Shown here: in pieces, positions 9,010 through 17,883 of the stretch | Layout: every line of letters begins with the position of its first letter | How positions within the stretch are numbered: the first letter of the stretch is position 1 | Notes under the pieces: generated by a model | Database searches by the model: none | Told to the model about the DNA's origin: nothing | The model's input: only the letters and a program-made list of their open reading frames with translations | Translations under genes and position numbers: made by a program | From: Caulobacter ginsengisoli | GTDB taxonomy: Bacteria > Pseudomonadota > Alphaproteobacteria > Caulobacterales > Caulobacteraceae | NCBI RefSeq assembly: GCF_030814835.1 | Contig: NZ_JAUSVS010000002.1 | Location: 1-64,000 of the forward strand | Reading direction: 5' to 3' | DNA: 64,000 bases

Positions 9010-9095
9010 TTTCGGTGACAGTTTACTTTATTCGCCCTTGGATCGCCGGGCGAGCGGAGTGGGCTCAGAGCGAATAAAGCAAACTGTCACCGAAA
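9010..9095. repeat. 26-bp near-perfect inverted repeat (REP-like)
   Basis: Arms at 9010-9035 and 9070-9095 (TTTCGGTGACAGTTTACTTT plus TATTCGC-type ending, and its complement) match at 25 of 26 positions and surround a 34-base GC-rich loop. The AT-rich arms stand out from the local composition. Located between the convergent mnmA and HxlR genes, it could be a mobile palindromic element or a bidirectional terminator. Confidence 0.8.
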
Positions 9096-9124
9096 TTACC
9101 CTGCCGGGAATGCCGTCAGCGGGT

Positions 9125-9610
9125 TTAGCCCGCGGCCTTGACCAACGCCTCGCCAACCGTCGGGGCGTTCAGGTCCTGGTCGATCCGGCGGATGTCGCGC
9201 TCTCCGGGCTCCTCGCCACAGGTCCCGCAGACCACCTTCGGCCGATAGGGATGGCCGTCGTGGACGAACGCGAACGGCCCCTTGCCCTCGCCGTAGACGT
9301 GGATCTCACCCCAGTCGGCCATGGTCAGCAGCACGGCCCGCAGCGCCCGGCCCTTGGGGGTCAGCAGGTATTCCTTGCGGGGCGGATGCTGCGAATAGAG
9401 CTGGGTCTCCATGACCCCATGGGCGACCAGGCTCTTGAGCCGGGCGGCCAGCACGTTGCGGGCGACGCCCAGCCGTTCCTGCCATTGCTCGAAGCGCTTG
9501 ATGCCCGAGAAGGCGTCGCGCAGGATCAGCAGCGTCCAGGGATCGCCGACGACCTCGAGGGTGGCGGCGATGGCGCAGCGTTGGTGGCTGTAGTCGGCGG
9601 TGCGTCCCAT
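9125..9610 (-). CDS. HxlR-family transcriptional regulator
   Basis: A 161-residue winged-helix protein. The order CAIAATLEVVGDPWTLLILR (near 12-31), FSGIKRFEQWQERLGVARN, LAARLKSLVAHGV and PRKEYLLTPKGRAL is the HxlR/MarR-like DNA-binding domain, including the conserved N-terminal Cys. The C-terminal tail contains a VCGTCGEE Cys-x2-Cys pair, which might bind a metal or form a disulfide. Target genes cannot be inferred; both neighbours appear unrelated. Confidence 0.88.
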   Translation of the reverse strand: MGRTADYSHQRCAIAATLEVVGDPWTLLILRDAFSGIKRFEQWQERLGVARNVLAARLKSLVAHGVMETQLYSQHPPRKEYLLTPKGRALRAVLLTMADWGEIHVYGEGKGPFAFVHDGHPYRPKVVCGTCGEEPGERDIRRIDQDLNAPTVGEALVKAAG

Positions 9611-9677
9611 GGGGCCTCAAGGTGAGCCTTCCCCTTACGGAAGGCAAGGGGGTTTCTATTGCAGACGGACGGGTCGC

Positions 9678-11165
9678 CTATTCCGACGGCGCCGGCTGCG
9701 GCTGGTCCGGTTGTTTCTTGGCCTTGGCGTCGGCTTTCGCCTTGGCCGCCGCGGCCTGGCGCTCGGCCTGAGCCTGCTGCTGGGCCTGGCGCTGAGCCTG
9801 GGCGGCGGCCTGCTTCTGGGCGACAGCTGCCTGCTGGGCCAGCCGAGCCTCCGCCTGACGCGCGGCGACAGCCTGTTGCTGCTGTTGCTGCTGGGCCTGG
9901 CGCTGAGCCTGCCGCTGGGCGATTTCGGCCTGTTTCTGGGCGGCGGCGGCCTGACGGGCCTTCTGCGCCTCGGCCTGGCGGGCGGCGACCGCCTGCTGCT
10001 GCTGTTGCTGCTGCGCCTGCTGCTTCTGAGCCAGGGCCGCTTGCCGCGCCTTCTGCGCCTCGGCCTGACGCGTGGCGGCGGCCTGCTGCTGTTGCTGGAG
10101 TTGCTGCTGCTTCACAGCCAGTGCGGCCTGCCGCGCCTTGGCCGCTTCCGCCTGACGGTCGGCCACAGCCTGCTGCTGGGCCTGCTGCTGCGCCTGGCGA
10201 AGCTTCTGCGCCTCGGCCTGACGGGCGGCGGCGGCCTGCTGCAGTTGAAGCTGCTGTTGCTGCTTCTGAGCCTGGACGGCCTGCTGGCGTTGGGCCTGGC
10301 CGGCGCGGACGGCGTCCTGGCGCTGGGCCTGGGCGGCCTGGCGTTCGGCCTTCACCTTGGCCAGGGCGGCCTGGCGGGCGGCGTCGTTGTCCCGCAGGGC
10401 GGCCAGGCGCTCGGCCCGGATGCGGTCCTGCAGGCCCTGGCGGGCCCGGGCTTCGGCGTCGGCCTGGGCCAGCTGCTGACCACGGCTGGCGGCCTCAGCC
10501 TGTTCCTGGCGGACAGCCTCGGCCTCGCGGCGGGCGGCCCAGTCACGGCGCTGGGCCTGGTCCTGCTGCAGCTGCCCCTGGCGGCGGTCGCGCCAGGTCT
10601 GGGCCTGAACCTCCCGGCGCTGGCCGCGCAGGGCCGCCTCGCGCAGGGCCCGGCCCTGCCTCAGATAACGGCCGGCGTCGGGCGCGCGGCGATCATAGTC
10701 GCGCCGGTCCAGGACGCGGCCCCGGCTGTCATAGACAACCGCCAGCCCGCCCCGGTCATAGCCGTAGCCATAGTCCGGATCGCGGATGAAGTAGGGCTCA
10801 TCGTAGCCCGGCTCGTAATAGTAGTAGCGGGGCCGACCGTCCGACAGCCATTCGACCACCCGCAGCACCTGGCCATCGCGCACCCAGGCGTCGGGGGCCT
10901 CGTCGCCATAGTCGAAGCCGTAGGCGGGCGGCTCGTCGTAATAGATCTCGTTGGTCTCCTGCGAGCGGTCCCAATAGTAGTCGGGGGCGCGGCTGGAGGT
11001 GCGCACGATCGGGGCCGGCGGCGCGGCGGGCAGCTGGTCCAGGGTCGGGGCCGGCGCGGCCTGCGGCAGGACATAGGGATCGTTGGCGGCCTGGGTCGGG
11101 GCCTGATTGCAGGCGGCCAGGCTCAAAGCGGCGAAGGCGGCCCCCGTCAGCAGCAAGACTCTCAT
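9678..11165 (-). CDS. Gln/Ala-rich coiled-coil lipoprotein, unknown function
   Basis: A 495-residue protein starting with a lipoprotein signal (LLLTGAAFAALSLAAC, lipid-modified Cys at 19). Residues ~60-150 form a Tyr/Asp-rich globular part (PDYYWDRSQETNEIYYDEPP, later PRYYYYEPGYDEPYF) that may relate to RcnB or YXWGXW-type envelope proteins. From about 165 to 480 the protein is a long Gln/Ala/Arg-rich heptad-like repeat with blocks such as AAARQAEAQKARQAA and runs of Q, predicted to be a long periplasmic coiled coil. The C-terminus is Lys/Pro-rich. I do not recognise the family. The CAG-rich DNA is repetitive and prone to length change. Confidence 0.8.
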   Translation of the reverse strand: MRVLLLTGAAFAALSLAACNQAPTQAANDPYVLPQAAPAPTLDQLPAAPPAPIVRTSSRAPDYYWDRSQETNEIYYDEPPAYGFDYGDEAPDAWVRDGQVLRVVEWLSDGRPRYYYYEPGYDEPYFIRDPDYGYGYDRGGLAVVYDSRGRVLDRRDYDRRAPDAGRYLRQGRALREAALRGQRREVQAQTWRDRRQGQLQQDQAQRRDWAARREAEAVRQEQAEAASRGQQLAQADAEARARQGLQDRIRAERLAALRDNDAARQAALAKVKAERQAAQAQRQDAVRAGQAQRQQAVQAQKQQQQLQLQQAAAARQAEAQKLRQAQQQAQQQAVADRQAEAAKARQAALAVKQQQLQQQQQAAATRQAEAQKARQAALAQKQQAQQQQQQQAVAARQAEAQKARQAAAAQKQAEIAQRQAQRQAQQQQQQQAVAARQAEARLAQQAAVAQKQAAAQAQRQAQQQAQAERQAAAAKAKADAKAKKQPDQPQPAPSE

Positions 11166-11272
11166 CGGTCCGGTCCTTTTTACGCACTGTCCGGTTCACA
11201 ACGCGTGAGACCCGGACTTGTCCCACAGCGTGACAGGCGCCAGATGAGCCTTACCTGAACGAGGAGTTTCCC

Positions 11273-12457
11273 ATGTCGTCAGATCCGGTCGTCATCGCCA
11301 GCTACGCCAGAACGCCCATGGGCGGCTTCCAGGGCGCCCTTTCCGGGGTGAAAGCCACGGAGCTGGGGGCCACGGCGGTCCGGGCGGCCCTCGAGCGGGC
11401 GGGCGTCGATGGCGACAAGGTCGAGCAGATCTTCATGGGCTGCGTGCTGCCGGCCGGTCTGGGCCAGGCCCCGGCCCGCCAGGCGGCGCTGGGCGCGGGC
11501 CTGCCGATCTCGGTCGAGGCCACCACCGTCAACAAGATGTGCGGCAGCGGCATGCAGGCGGCCATCATGGCCCATGACGCCCTGGCCGCCGGCACGGCCG
11601 ACATCATCGTGGCGGGCGGCATGGAGAGCATGACCGGCGCCCCCTACCTGATGACCAAGCACCGGGGCGGGGCCCGCATCGGCCACGATGTCATCAGCGA
11701 CAGCATGTATCTGGACGGGCTGGAAGACGCCTACACCCCCGGCAAGCTGATGGGAGCCTTTGCCGAGGACAGCGCCCGCACCTACCAGTTCACCCGCGAG
11801 GACCAGGACGCCTACGCCATCGAGAGCCTGCGCCGCGCCGTAGCGGCCATCGAGAGCGGAGCCTTCGAGGCCGAGATCACCCCGGTCACCGTCAAGACCC
11901 GCAAGGGCGAGGAGGTGGTCAGCCGCGACGAGCAGCCGCTGAAGGCCGACCCCAGCAAGATCCCGACCCTCAAGCCAGCCTTCAGCAAGGACGGCACCAT
12001 CACCGCCGCCAACGCCTCCTCGATCAGCGACGGGGCGGCCGCCCTGGTGCTGACCCGCGAGTCGGTGGCCAAGGCCCTGGGCCTGCCCATCGTCGCCCGC
12101 ATCGTCGCCCATGCCGCCCACGCCCATGAGCCGGGCCTGTTCACCACCGCCCCGGTCCCGGCGATGCGGAAGGCGCTAAAGAAGGCCGGCTGGAGCGTCG
12201 AGGACGTCGACCTGTTCGAGGTCAACGAGGCCTTCGCCGTGGTGGCGATGATCGCCGCCCGCGAGCTGGGCATCCCGCGCGAGAAGCTGAACGTCAACGG
12301 CGGCGCCACGGCGTTGGGCCACCCGATCGGCGCGTCCGGCGCCCGCATCCTGGCCACCCTGCTGTCGGCGCTGAAGGCCAGCGGCGGCAGGAAGGGCCTG
12401 GCCAGCCTGTGCATCGGCGGCGGCGAGGCCACGGCCATGGCGGTGGAGCTGGTCTGA
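11273..12457 (+). CDS. Acetyl-CoA acetyltransferase (thiolase)
   Basis: A 394-residue thiolase catalysing condensation or cleavage of acetoacetyl-CoA. The nucleophilic Cys90 lies in NKMCGSGMQ. The other catalytic residues are His350 in NGGATALGHPIGASG and Cys380 in LCIGGGEA. MESMTGAPYLM is also family-typical. A strong GAGGAG ribosome site precedes the ATG. It could act in beta-oxidation or in polyhydroxybutyrate or leucine metabolism, and the neighbours do not decide. It is divergent from the lipoprotein gene upstream. Confidence 0.93.
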   Translation: MSSDPVVIASYARTPMGGFQGALSGVKATELGATAVRAALERAGVDGDKVEQIFMGCVLPAGLGQAPARQAALGAGLPISVEATTVNKMCGSGMQAAIMAHDALAAGTADIIVAGGMESMTGAPYLMTKHRGGARIGHDVISDSMYLDGLEDAYTPGKLMGAFAEDSARTYQFTREDQDAYAIESLRRAVAAIESGAFEAEITPVTVKTRKGEEVVSRDEQPLKADPSKIPTLKPAFSKDGTITAANASSISDGAAALVLTRESVAKALGLPIVARIVAHAAHAHEPGLFTTAPVPAMRKALKKAGWSVEDVDLFEVNEAFAVVAMIAARELGIPREKLNVNGGATALGHPIGASGARILATLLSALKASGGRKGLASLCIGGGEATAMAVELV

Positions 12458-12481
12458 AAGCGCCACCGCCGCCGGGCGCCC

Positions 12482-13060
12482 CTAAGGCTTGGGCCGGCCG
12501 TCGGCGCCGATGGTGATGGTGCGGCCCGCCATGGTGATCTGCTTGTCGCCCGGCGACATCCCGGACGGGCAGTCGCCCAGGCGGGTGGCGTCGATGACGG
12601 TCTTGCCGGTCTTGGTGACGCCATCGCGGCTCATGGTGGAGTCCAGGCTGACCGTGTAGTGGCTGGAGAAGTCGCCCCGCACCTTGCCATCGGTGGCGAT
12701 GTGGGTTCCCTGAATGTCGCAGACCGAGCGGAAGTCCATCCCGCCGTCCACCCGGTTCCAGTGGTTCTCGCTGCAGTCTTTCTTGGTGAACTGCTGGCCA
12801 TAGGCCGCGCCTTCGCCCTGCACGGCCGGGTCGATACAGGCCTTGGCGGACAGGCCCTTGGGCGCGCCCTCGACATCCATCTTCATTTCCCAGAGGCCCG
12901 CCAGCACCTTCGGCGGGGCGGCGTCGCCCGTCGGAGCCATCATGGTCGGGGCGGCCGGCTTGGCGTCGGGCGATCCCCCAGCGGCCTTGTCGGGGCCGGG
13001 CTTGCAGGCGCTAAGGGCCAGGACGCAGGCCGCGGCGGTGGTGAGAACCAGGGGGCGCAT
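12482..13060 (-). CDS. DUF3617-type lipoprotein
   Basis: A 192-residue predicted lipoprotein. The signal MRPLVLTTAAACVLALSAC places the lipidated Cys at 19. The rest (LAGLWEMKMDVEGAP, Cys-containing CIDPAVQGEG and KDCSENHWN, and YTVSLDSTM) matches the DUF3617 pattern of small periplasmic proteins. The frame is open upstream to 13150, but the ATG at 13060 has an AGGAG 11 bases upstream and begins the signal peptide. The function of the family is unknown to me. It converges on the thiolase gene. Confidence 0.75.
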   Translation of the reverse strand: MRPLVLTTAAACVLALSACKPGPDKAAGGSPDAKPAAPTMMAPTGDAAPPKVLAGLWEMKMDVEGAPKGLSAKACIDPAVQGEGAAYGQQFTKKDCSENHWNRVDGGMDFRSVCDIQGTHIATDGKVRGDFSSHYTVSLDSTMSRDGVTKTGKTVIDATRLGDCPSGMSPGDKQITMAGRTITIGADGRPKP

Positions 13061-13130
13061 GTCTTCAAACTCCTGAGATTTCCCTTGAACAAGGGTGGAA
13101 AGCTGAGTCCCGACAGCCCTATCTTGCCCC

Positions 13131-13403
13131 ATGACTGCGATCACAGACAACGCCGCAAAGCACCGATATGAGTTGGTCGAGCAGGGCCAGACCGCCTATG
13201 CCGATTATCGCCTCGCCGAAGACCGGCTCTTTATCGACTATGTTTTCTCGCCGCCCGCTCTGCGAGGAGCCGGCACGGCCGGGCGGCTGATGGCCGGCCT
13301 GGCCGCCGACGCCCGCGCGCGGGGCCTGAAGATCACCCCCATTTGTGGCTATGCGGCAGCCTGGCTTTCACGGCATCCTGACTTTGCGGACCTGACGGGC
13401 TGA
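13131..13403 (+). CDS. GNAT-like N-acetyltransferase (YjdJ type)
   Basis: A 90-residue single-domain protein. FIDYVFSPPALRGAGTAGRL carries the acetyl-CoA loop (RGAGTAG), and ITPICGYAAAWLSRHPDF is the C-terminal signature of the short YjdJ-like GNAT family. Substrates of this small group are not established. The start lies 70 bases from the divergent lipoprotein gene. Confidence 0.85.
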   Translation: MTAITDNAAKHRYELVEQGQTAYADYRLAEDRLFIDYVFSPPALRGAGTAGRLMAGLAADARARGLKITPICGYAAAWLSRHPDFADLTG

Positions 13404-13469
13404 GGGGGACATCCCTCCGGCGGGAACCGTGGCAAGCGGCCGCAAGGCCCCAGCGGAGTGGGATTGACC

Positions 13470-13952
13470 ATGAAGAATCTTGTTTTGGCCGTGGTGGCGG
13501 CCGCGACCCTGACGCTCGGCGGTGCCGGCCACGCCCAGGCCGCCCCGACCTATCTCAGCGACTGGGCGCCGGACGACATGAAGTCGATCCTCAAGGAGGT
13601 CGACGCCAAGGTTGTCGATGAGGGCAAGAACGACGAGGGCGAGCCCTATATCAACGCCGAATCCTCGGCCGGCCTGAAGTTCACCATCTATGGCACCGCC
13701 TGCGATGTGGGCCCGACCAAGCGCTGCCGTGGCGCAGAGGTTTCGACCACCTACACCCTCGAGTCCGACGAAGCGGTTGCGGCCAAGGTCAAGTCGCTGG
13801 ACTATGTGGCGGTGACCATCATGAACGATGGCGACAAGACCCTGAACGTCCACCGCTATCTGATCTTCGACTACGGAATCTCGCGCGAGAACGTCAAACT
13901 CAACCTGACGGTCTTCCTGTCGATCGCCGAGAAGATCTGGGACGACCTGTAA
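13470..13952 (+). CDS. Secreted YbjN-domain protein
   Basis: A 160-residue protein with a Sec signal (MKNLVLAVVAAATLTLGG, AxA-type site in GHAQAAP). The mature part (DDMKSILKEVDAKVVDEG, YINAESSAGLKFTIYGTAC, then LNVHRYLIFDYGISRENVKL) resembles the YbjN/sensory-transduction regulator fold, which is related to type III chaperones. A GTG four codons upstream is possible, but GGAG is positioned for the ATG at 13470. The function is unknown. A Cys pair (GTACDVGPTKRC) could form a disulfide. Confidence 0.78.
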   Translation: MKNLVLAVVAAATLTLGGAGHAQAAPTYLSDWAPDDMKSILKEVDAKVVDEGKNDEGEPYINAESSAGLKFTIYGTACDVGPTKRCRGAEVSTTYTLESDEAVAAKVKSLDYVAVTIMNDGDKTLNVHRYLIFDYGISRENVKLNLTVFLSIAEKIWDDL

Positions 13953-13970
13953 GCCAGGAAGGAACGCCTC

Positions 13971-14918
13971 ATGCGCTATCGTCGGCTGGGCGCCAGCGAT
14001 CTCTCCGTTTCCGAGATTTCGCTGGGATCGTGGCTGACCTTCGGCGTCGGGGTCGAGCGGGATGCCGCCAAGGCCTGTGTCGACCGGGCGTTCGACCTGG
14101 GGATCAACTTCATCGACACGGCCAATGTCTATGGCCGGGGCGCGGCCGAGGCCGTGCTGGGCGAGGACCTGGCCGGCCGGCCGCGGGGCAGCTACGTGCT
14201 GGCCACCAAGGTGTTCGGCCAGATGAGCGACACTGACCAGGGCCTGTCGGCCGCCCAGATCGAAAAGCAGCTGGACGCCTCGCTGAAGCGGCTGCGCACC
14301 GACTTCGTCGATCTCTACCAGTGCCACCGCTACGATACGAACACGCCGCTGGAAGAGACCATGGCGGCGCTCACGGCGGCGGTGAAGTCGGGCAAGGTGC
14401 GTTGGCTGGGCTTCTCGGAATGGAATCCGGAGCAGATTCAGGCGGCCATCGACATGGCGGGGGTCGAGCACTTCGTCTCCAGCCAGCCGCAGTACAGCCT
14501 GCTCTGGCGGCGGCCTGAGAAGGCGGTGATCCCGCTCTGCGCCGCCAACGGCGTCTCGCAGATCGTCTGGTCGCCGCTGGCCCAGGGGGTGCTGACCGGC
14601 AAATACGCCGTCGACGCGCCGCTGCCGACGGGCAGCCGCGGAGCCAGCGACTCCATGGGCGGGCCGATGAAGAACTGGCTGCGCCGCGACGTCCTGGTCG
14701 CCGTCGAGCAGCTCAAGCCGCTGGCGGCCGAGGCCGGCTGCAGCCTGGCCCAGTTCGCCCTGGCCTGGGTGCTCAGGGAGCCCAATGTCGCCTCGGCCAT
14801 CGTCGGGGCCAGCAGGCCCAGCCAGCTCGACGACAACGCCAAGGCCTCGGGGCTGGTGGTGGATCCGGCCCTGTTCGCCAAGGCCGAGGCCATCGCGGAC
14901 GCCATTCCGCGCGCCTGA
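13971..14918 (+). CDS. Aldo/keto reductase
   Basis: A 315-residue NADPH-dependent oxidoreductase. The AKR catalytic tetrad is visible as Asp49 and Tyr54 (NFIDTANVYGRG), Lys80 (LATKVFG) and His119 (LYQCHRYD). The sequence resembles the voltage-gated potassium channel beta-subunit-like and YajO-like AKRs. The C-terminal IVGASRPSQLDDN motif binds the cofactor. It follows the YbjN-domain gene by 18 bases with AGGAAGGAA upstream, so the two may be cotranscribed. The substrate is unknown. Confidence 0.92.
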   Translation: MRYRRLGASDLSVSEISLGSWLTFGVGVERDAAKACVDRAFDLGINFIDTANVYGRGAAEAVLGEDLAGRPRGSYVLATKVFGQMSDTDQGLSAAQIEKQLDASLKRLRTDFVDLYQCHRYDTNTPLEETMAALTAAVKSGKVRWLGFSEWNPEQIQAAIDMAGVEHFVSSQPQYSLLWRRPEKAVIPLCAANGVSQIVWSPLAQGVLTGKYAVDAPLPTGSRGASDSMGGPMKNWLRRDVLVAVEQLKPLAAEAGCSLAQFALAWVLREPNVASAIVGASRPSQLDDNAKASGLVVDPALFAKAEAIADAIPRA

Positions 14919-14930
14919 CCGCCCAAACCA

Positions 14931-15062
14931 CGTCATCCTCGGCCTTGTGCCGAGGATCCCGCTGTCCGCTACAAGGGCAGCGGGCCGTCGAGCGCGGTCG
15001 ATCAACGTCTCGATTTCCAGCGAGCTGAACGCGGGATCCTGGGCGCAGGGCCCAGGATGACG
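14931..15062. repeat. REPIN-like paired-hairpin repeat
   Basis: Two short hairpins (14935-14957, ATCCTCGG/CCGAGGAT, and 15036-15058, ATCCTGGG/CCCAGGAT) are arranged as inverted copies. CGTCATCCT at 14931 pairs with AGGATGACG at 15054, and GGATCCCGC pairs with GCGGGATCC. This is the layout of two inverted REP sequences and occupies most of the gap between the reductase and aminotransferase genes. Confidence 0.75.
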
Positions 15063-15144
15063 GTTGAGGGTGGGGCGGACTCGAACAATCGTTTGGCGCC
15101 CGCGCTTTCCCAATGGCAAGCTAGGCCCGGAGAGGAAACGCCCC

Positions 15145-16416
15145 ATGACCGATATGCCCAACAGCCGCGACCGTGACCTGCGCCGCCGGGCCGAAGCCGT
15201 CATTCCGGGCGGCATGTATGGCCACCAGTCGGTCGGCCTGCTGCCCGAGGACTATCCGCAGTATTTCGCGTCCGGCGAGGGCGCCCACCTGACCGATGTC
15301 GACGGCCGCCGCTACCTGGACCTGATGTGCGCCTACGGCCCCAACCTGTTCGGCTACGCCAACCCGCAGATCGATGCGGCCTATGTCCGCCAGCTGGAAA
15401 AGGGCGACGCCCTGACCGGACCGGGGCCGGCGATGGTCGAACTGGCCGAGGCCTTCGTGGCCATGGTCACCCACGCCGACTGGGCGATGTTCTGCAAGAA
15501 CGGCACGGATGCCACCTCGATGGCCATGGTCACCGCCCGCGCCCACACGAAAAGGAAGACCCTGGTTCTGGCCAAGGGCGCCTATCACGGGGCCGCTCCC
15601 TGGTGCACGCCCCGCCCGACCGGCACCACGGCCGAGGACAAGGCCAACCAGGTCCACTGCGTCTACAACGACATCGCCAGCCTGGAGGCCGCCGTCGCCA
15701 AGGCCGGCGACGACATCGCCGCCATCTTTGCAGCGCCCTTCCGCCACGACGCCTTCATCGACCAGGCCGCCCCCGACCCGGCCTACGCCCGCCGGGCCCG
15801 CGAGCTGGCCGACCAGACGGGCGCCCTGCTGGTGGTCGATGACGTGCGCGGCGGGCTGCGCGTGGCCCGCGACTGTTCCTGGTCGAAGCTGGGCGTGCAG
15901 CCGGACCTGTCGACCTGGGGCAAGTGCATCGCCAACGGCCATCCGATCTCGGCCCTGCTGGGCAACGACAAATGCCGGGCGGCGGCGGCCTCGATCTATG
16001 TGACCGGCAGCTTCTGGTACGCCGGCGCCGCCATGGCCGCGTCGCTGGAGACGCTGAAGCTGGTCCGCGAGACCGACTATCTGGAGCGGATCGAGGCCCT
16101 GGGCGACAAGCTGCGCGATGGCCTGGCCGAGCGCGCTCAGGCCGCCGGTTTCGGCTTCCGCCAGACCGGCCCGGTGACCATGCCGCTCTTCCTGTTCGAC
16201 GACGACAGGGACCTGCGCAAGGGCTTCTGCTGGTCCAGCGCCATGCTGGAGCGCGGCGTCTACGTGCACCCCTGGCACAACATGTTCCTCTGCGCGGCGA
16301 TGACCGAGGCGGATATCGACGCGGCGCTCGACGCCGCCGAGGGGGCCTTCAAGGTGCTGAAGCGCGAGGCGCCGACCCTGGGGCCGGTGGAGAAGCTGGC
16401 CTTCCTCGCCGGCTGA
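15145..16416 (+). CDS. Class III PLP aminotransferase (glutamate-1-semialdehyde aminomutase-like)
   Basis: A 423-residue fold-type I PLP enzyme. Lys260 in STWGKCIANGHP is the predicted Schiff-base lysine. Asp232 in VVDDVRGGLR contacts the PLP nitrogen. FCKNGTDATSMA (116-127) is the phosphate-binding region. It resembles glutamate-1-semialdehyde 2,1-aminomutase but differs around the active site (DDVRGG in place of DEVMTG), so it is more likely a transaminase or mutase of another substrate than HemL. The ATG at 15145 has GGAGAGGAA upstream; the longer open frame from 15064 runs into the repeat. An amidase gene follows after 29 bases, suggesting one pathway. Confidence 0.85.
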   Translation: MTDMPNSRDRDLRRRAEAVIPGGMYGHQSVGLLPEDYPQYFASGEGAHLTDVDGRRYLDLMCAYGPNLFGYANPQIDAAYVRQLEKGDALTGPGPAMVELAEAFVAMVTHADWAMFCKNGTDATSMAMVTARAHTKRKTLVLAKGAYHGAAPWCTPRPTGTTAEDKANQVHCVYNDIASLEAAVAKAGDDIAAIFAAPFRHDAFIDQAAPDPAYARRARELADQTGALLVVDDVRGGLRVARDCSWSKLGVQPDLSTWGKCIANGHPISALLGNDKCRAAAASIYVTGSFWYAGAAMAASLETLKLVRETDYLERIEALGDKLRDGLAERAQAAGFGFRQTGPVTMPLFLFDDDRDLRKGFCWSSAMLERGVYVHPWHNMFLCAAMTEADIDAALDAAEGAFKVLKREAPTLGPVEKLAFLAG

Positions 16417-16445
16417 CAATTCAAGAAGAAAACGGGAGAGAACGC

Positions 16446-17876
16446 ATGGCCTTCGCCGAATATGCCGACCACGACGGCCTGGGCCTCGCGGCCCTGGTCA
16501 AGAAGGGCGAGGTGACGCCCGCCGAACTGGTCGAGGCCTGCATCGAGCGGATCGAGAAGCACAACGGCGTGCTCAACGCCGTCGTCCACAAGGCCTATGA
16601 CGAGGCCCGCAAGACCGCCGCCGGCGACCTGCCCGACGGCGCCTTCAAGGGCGTGCCCTTCCTGATCAAGGACCTGGGGATGCAGGTGAAGGGCTGGCCG
16701 CGCAGCTCCGGCAGCCTGTTCGCCCAGGTGCCGGCCGACACCGAGGACAACGAGCTGACCCGCCGCTATCGGGCCAGCGGCGTAGTGCTGGTCGGCAAGA
16801 CCAACACGCCGGAGTTCGGCATCCCCGGCGTCACCACGTCGCGGCGGCTGGGGGCCTGCTCCAACCCCTGGGACCCGACCCGCATCTCCGGCGGCTCGTC
16901 GGGCGGGGCGGCCAGCGCCACCGCCGCCGGCATCGTGCCCCTGGCCCATGCCAGCGACGGCCTGGGCAGCATCCGCATTCCCGCCGCCTGCTGCGGCCTG
17001 GTCGGGCTGAAGATCACCCGCGACCGCAATCCGCAGGGGCCCGAGGACAGCGACCGCGCCATCGGCTTCTCGGTCGACCATGTGGTCAGCCGCACCGTCC
17101 GCGACAGCGCCGCCATGCTGGACGCCACCGGCTATGCCGAGGCCGACAGCCCCTACGCCACCCCCGCCAAGGCCGGGCCGTATCTGGACGAGGTGTCGCG
17201 CTCACCCGGCAGGCTGCGCATCGCCTGGTCGTCCGAGACCGCCAACGGCAAACCGATCTCGCCGGAGGTGCAGGCCGCCCTGGAGAAGACCGCTCAGGCC
17301 CTGGCGGCGCTGGGCCACGAGGTGTTCGAACGGGGCCTGGGCATCGACTACCGCACCCTCTACCGCTCGCAGAGCCTGGTCGGGGCCGCCAACTTCGCCG
17401 CCGGCATGCAGCGCTGGGTTGAGAAGCTGGGCCGCGAACCGGCCGAGGGCGAGATCGAGGGCCTGGCCCGCCGCGCCTACGAAGGCGGCAAGCGCATCAC
17501 TGGCCAGCAGGCCATGTATGGCTGGCAGCAGCTGCGGATCATGAACCGCCAGATCCTGCAGAGGTTCGAGGATATCGACGTCTACCTGACCCCGGTGCTG
17601 GGCACGACGCCGCCCAAGCACGAATTCCTCGACACCCTGACCGACGACCTGCGCGCCTTCGACAAGGCCCAGGCCCAGACCTTCCCCTTCACCCCGCCCT
17701 TCAACTTCACCGGCCAGCCCTCGCTGAGCCTGCCGCTGTGCGAGAGCGAGGACGGCCTGCCGATCGCCATGATGTTCACCGGCCGCTATGCCGACGAGGC
17801 GACGCTGTTCCGCCTGGCGGGGCAGCTGGAAAAGGAACTGCCCTGGGCCGGGCGGAAGCCGCAGGTTTGGAACTAA
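16446..17876 (+). CDS. Amidase (amidase-signature family)
   Basis: A 476-residue amidase. The Ser-cisSer-Lys triad is Lys75 (PFLIKDLG), Ser152 (ISGGSSGGAASA) and Ser175 (DGLGSIRIPA; the usual motif is DGGGSIR, so one Gly is Leu). KTNTPEFGIPG is also conserved. It hydrolyses carboxamides; the true substrate is unknown. An AACGGGAGAG ribosome site precedes the ATG at 16446, and the preceding frame extension is not coding. Its pairing with the upstream aminotransferase suggests use or release of an amino or amide compound. Confidence 0.92.
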   Translation: MAFAEYADHDGLGLAALVKKGEVTPAELVEACIERIEKHNGVLNAVVHKAYDEARKTAAGDLPDGAFKGVPFLIKDLGMQVKGWPRSSGSLFAQVPADTEDNELTRRYRASGVVLVGKTNTPEFGIPGVTTSRRLGACSNPWDPTRISGGSSGGAASATAAGIVPLAHASDGLGSIRIPAACCGLVGLKITRDRNPQGPEDSDRAIGFSVDHVVSRTVRDSAAMLDATGYAEADSPYATPAKAGPYLDEVSRSPGRLRIAWSSETANGKPISPEVQAALEKTAQALAALGHEVFERGLGIDYRTLYRSQSLVGAANFAAGMQRWVEKLGREPAEGEIEGLARRAYEGGKRITGQQAMYGWQQLRIMNRQILQRFEDIDVYLTPVLGTTPPKHEFLDTLTDDLRAFDKAQAQTFPFTPPFNFTGQPSLSLPLCESEDGLPIAMMFTGRYADEATLFRLAGQLEKELPWAGRKPQVWN

Positions 17877-17883
17877 CAACCTC

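Noticed and set aside
9600-11258. Leu/Gly-rich 552-codon plus-strand frame resembling a membrane protein
   Set aside because: It is the complement of the CAG-rich repeat of the lipoprotein gene; the Leu runs come from CTG on the reverse strand, and it has no plausible start.
13368-15215. 615-codon minus-strand frame
   Set aside because: It covers the YbjN and aldo/keto reductase genes in antisense and shows no recognisable domain.
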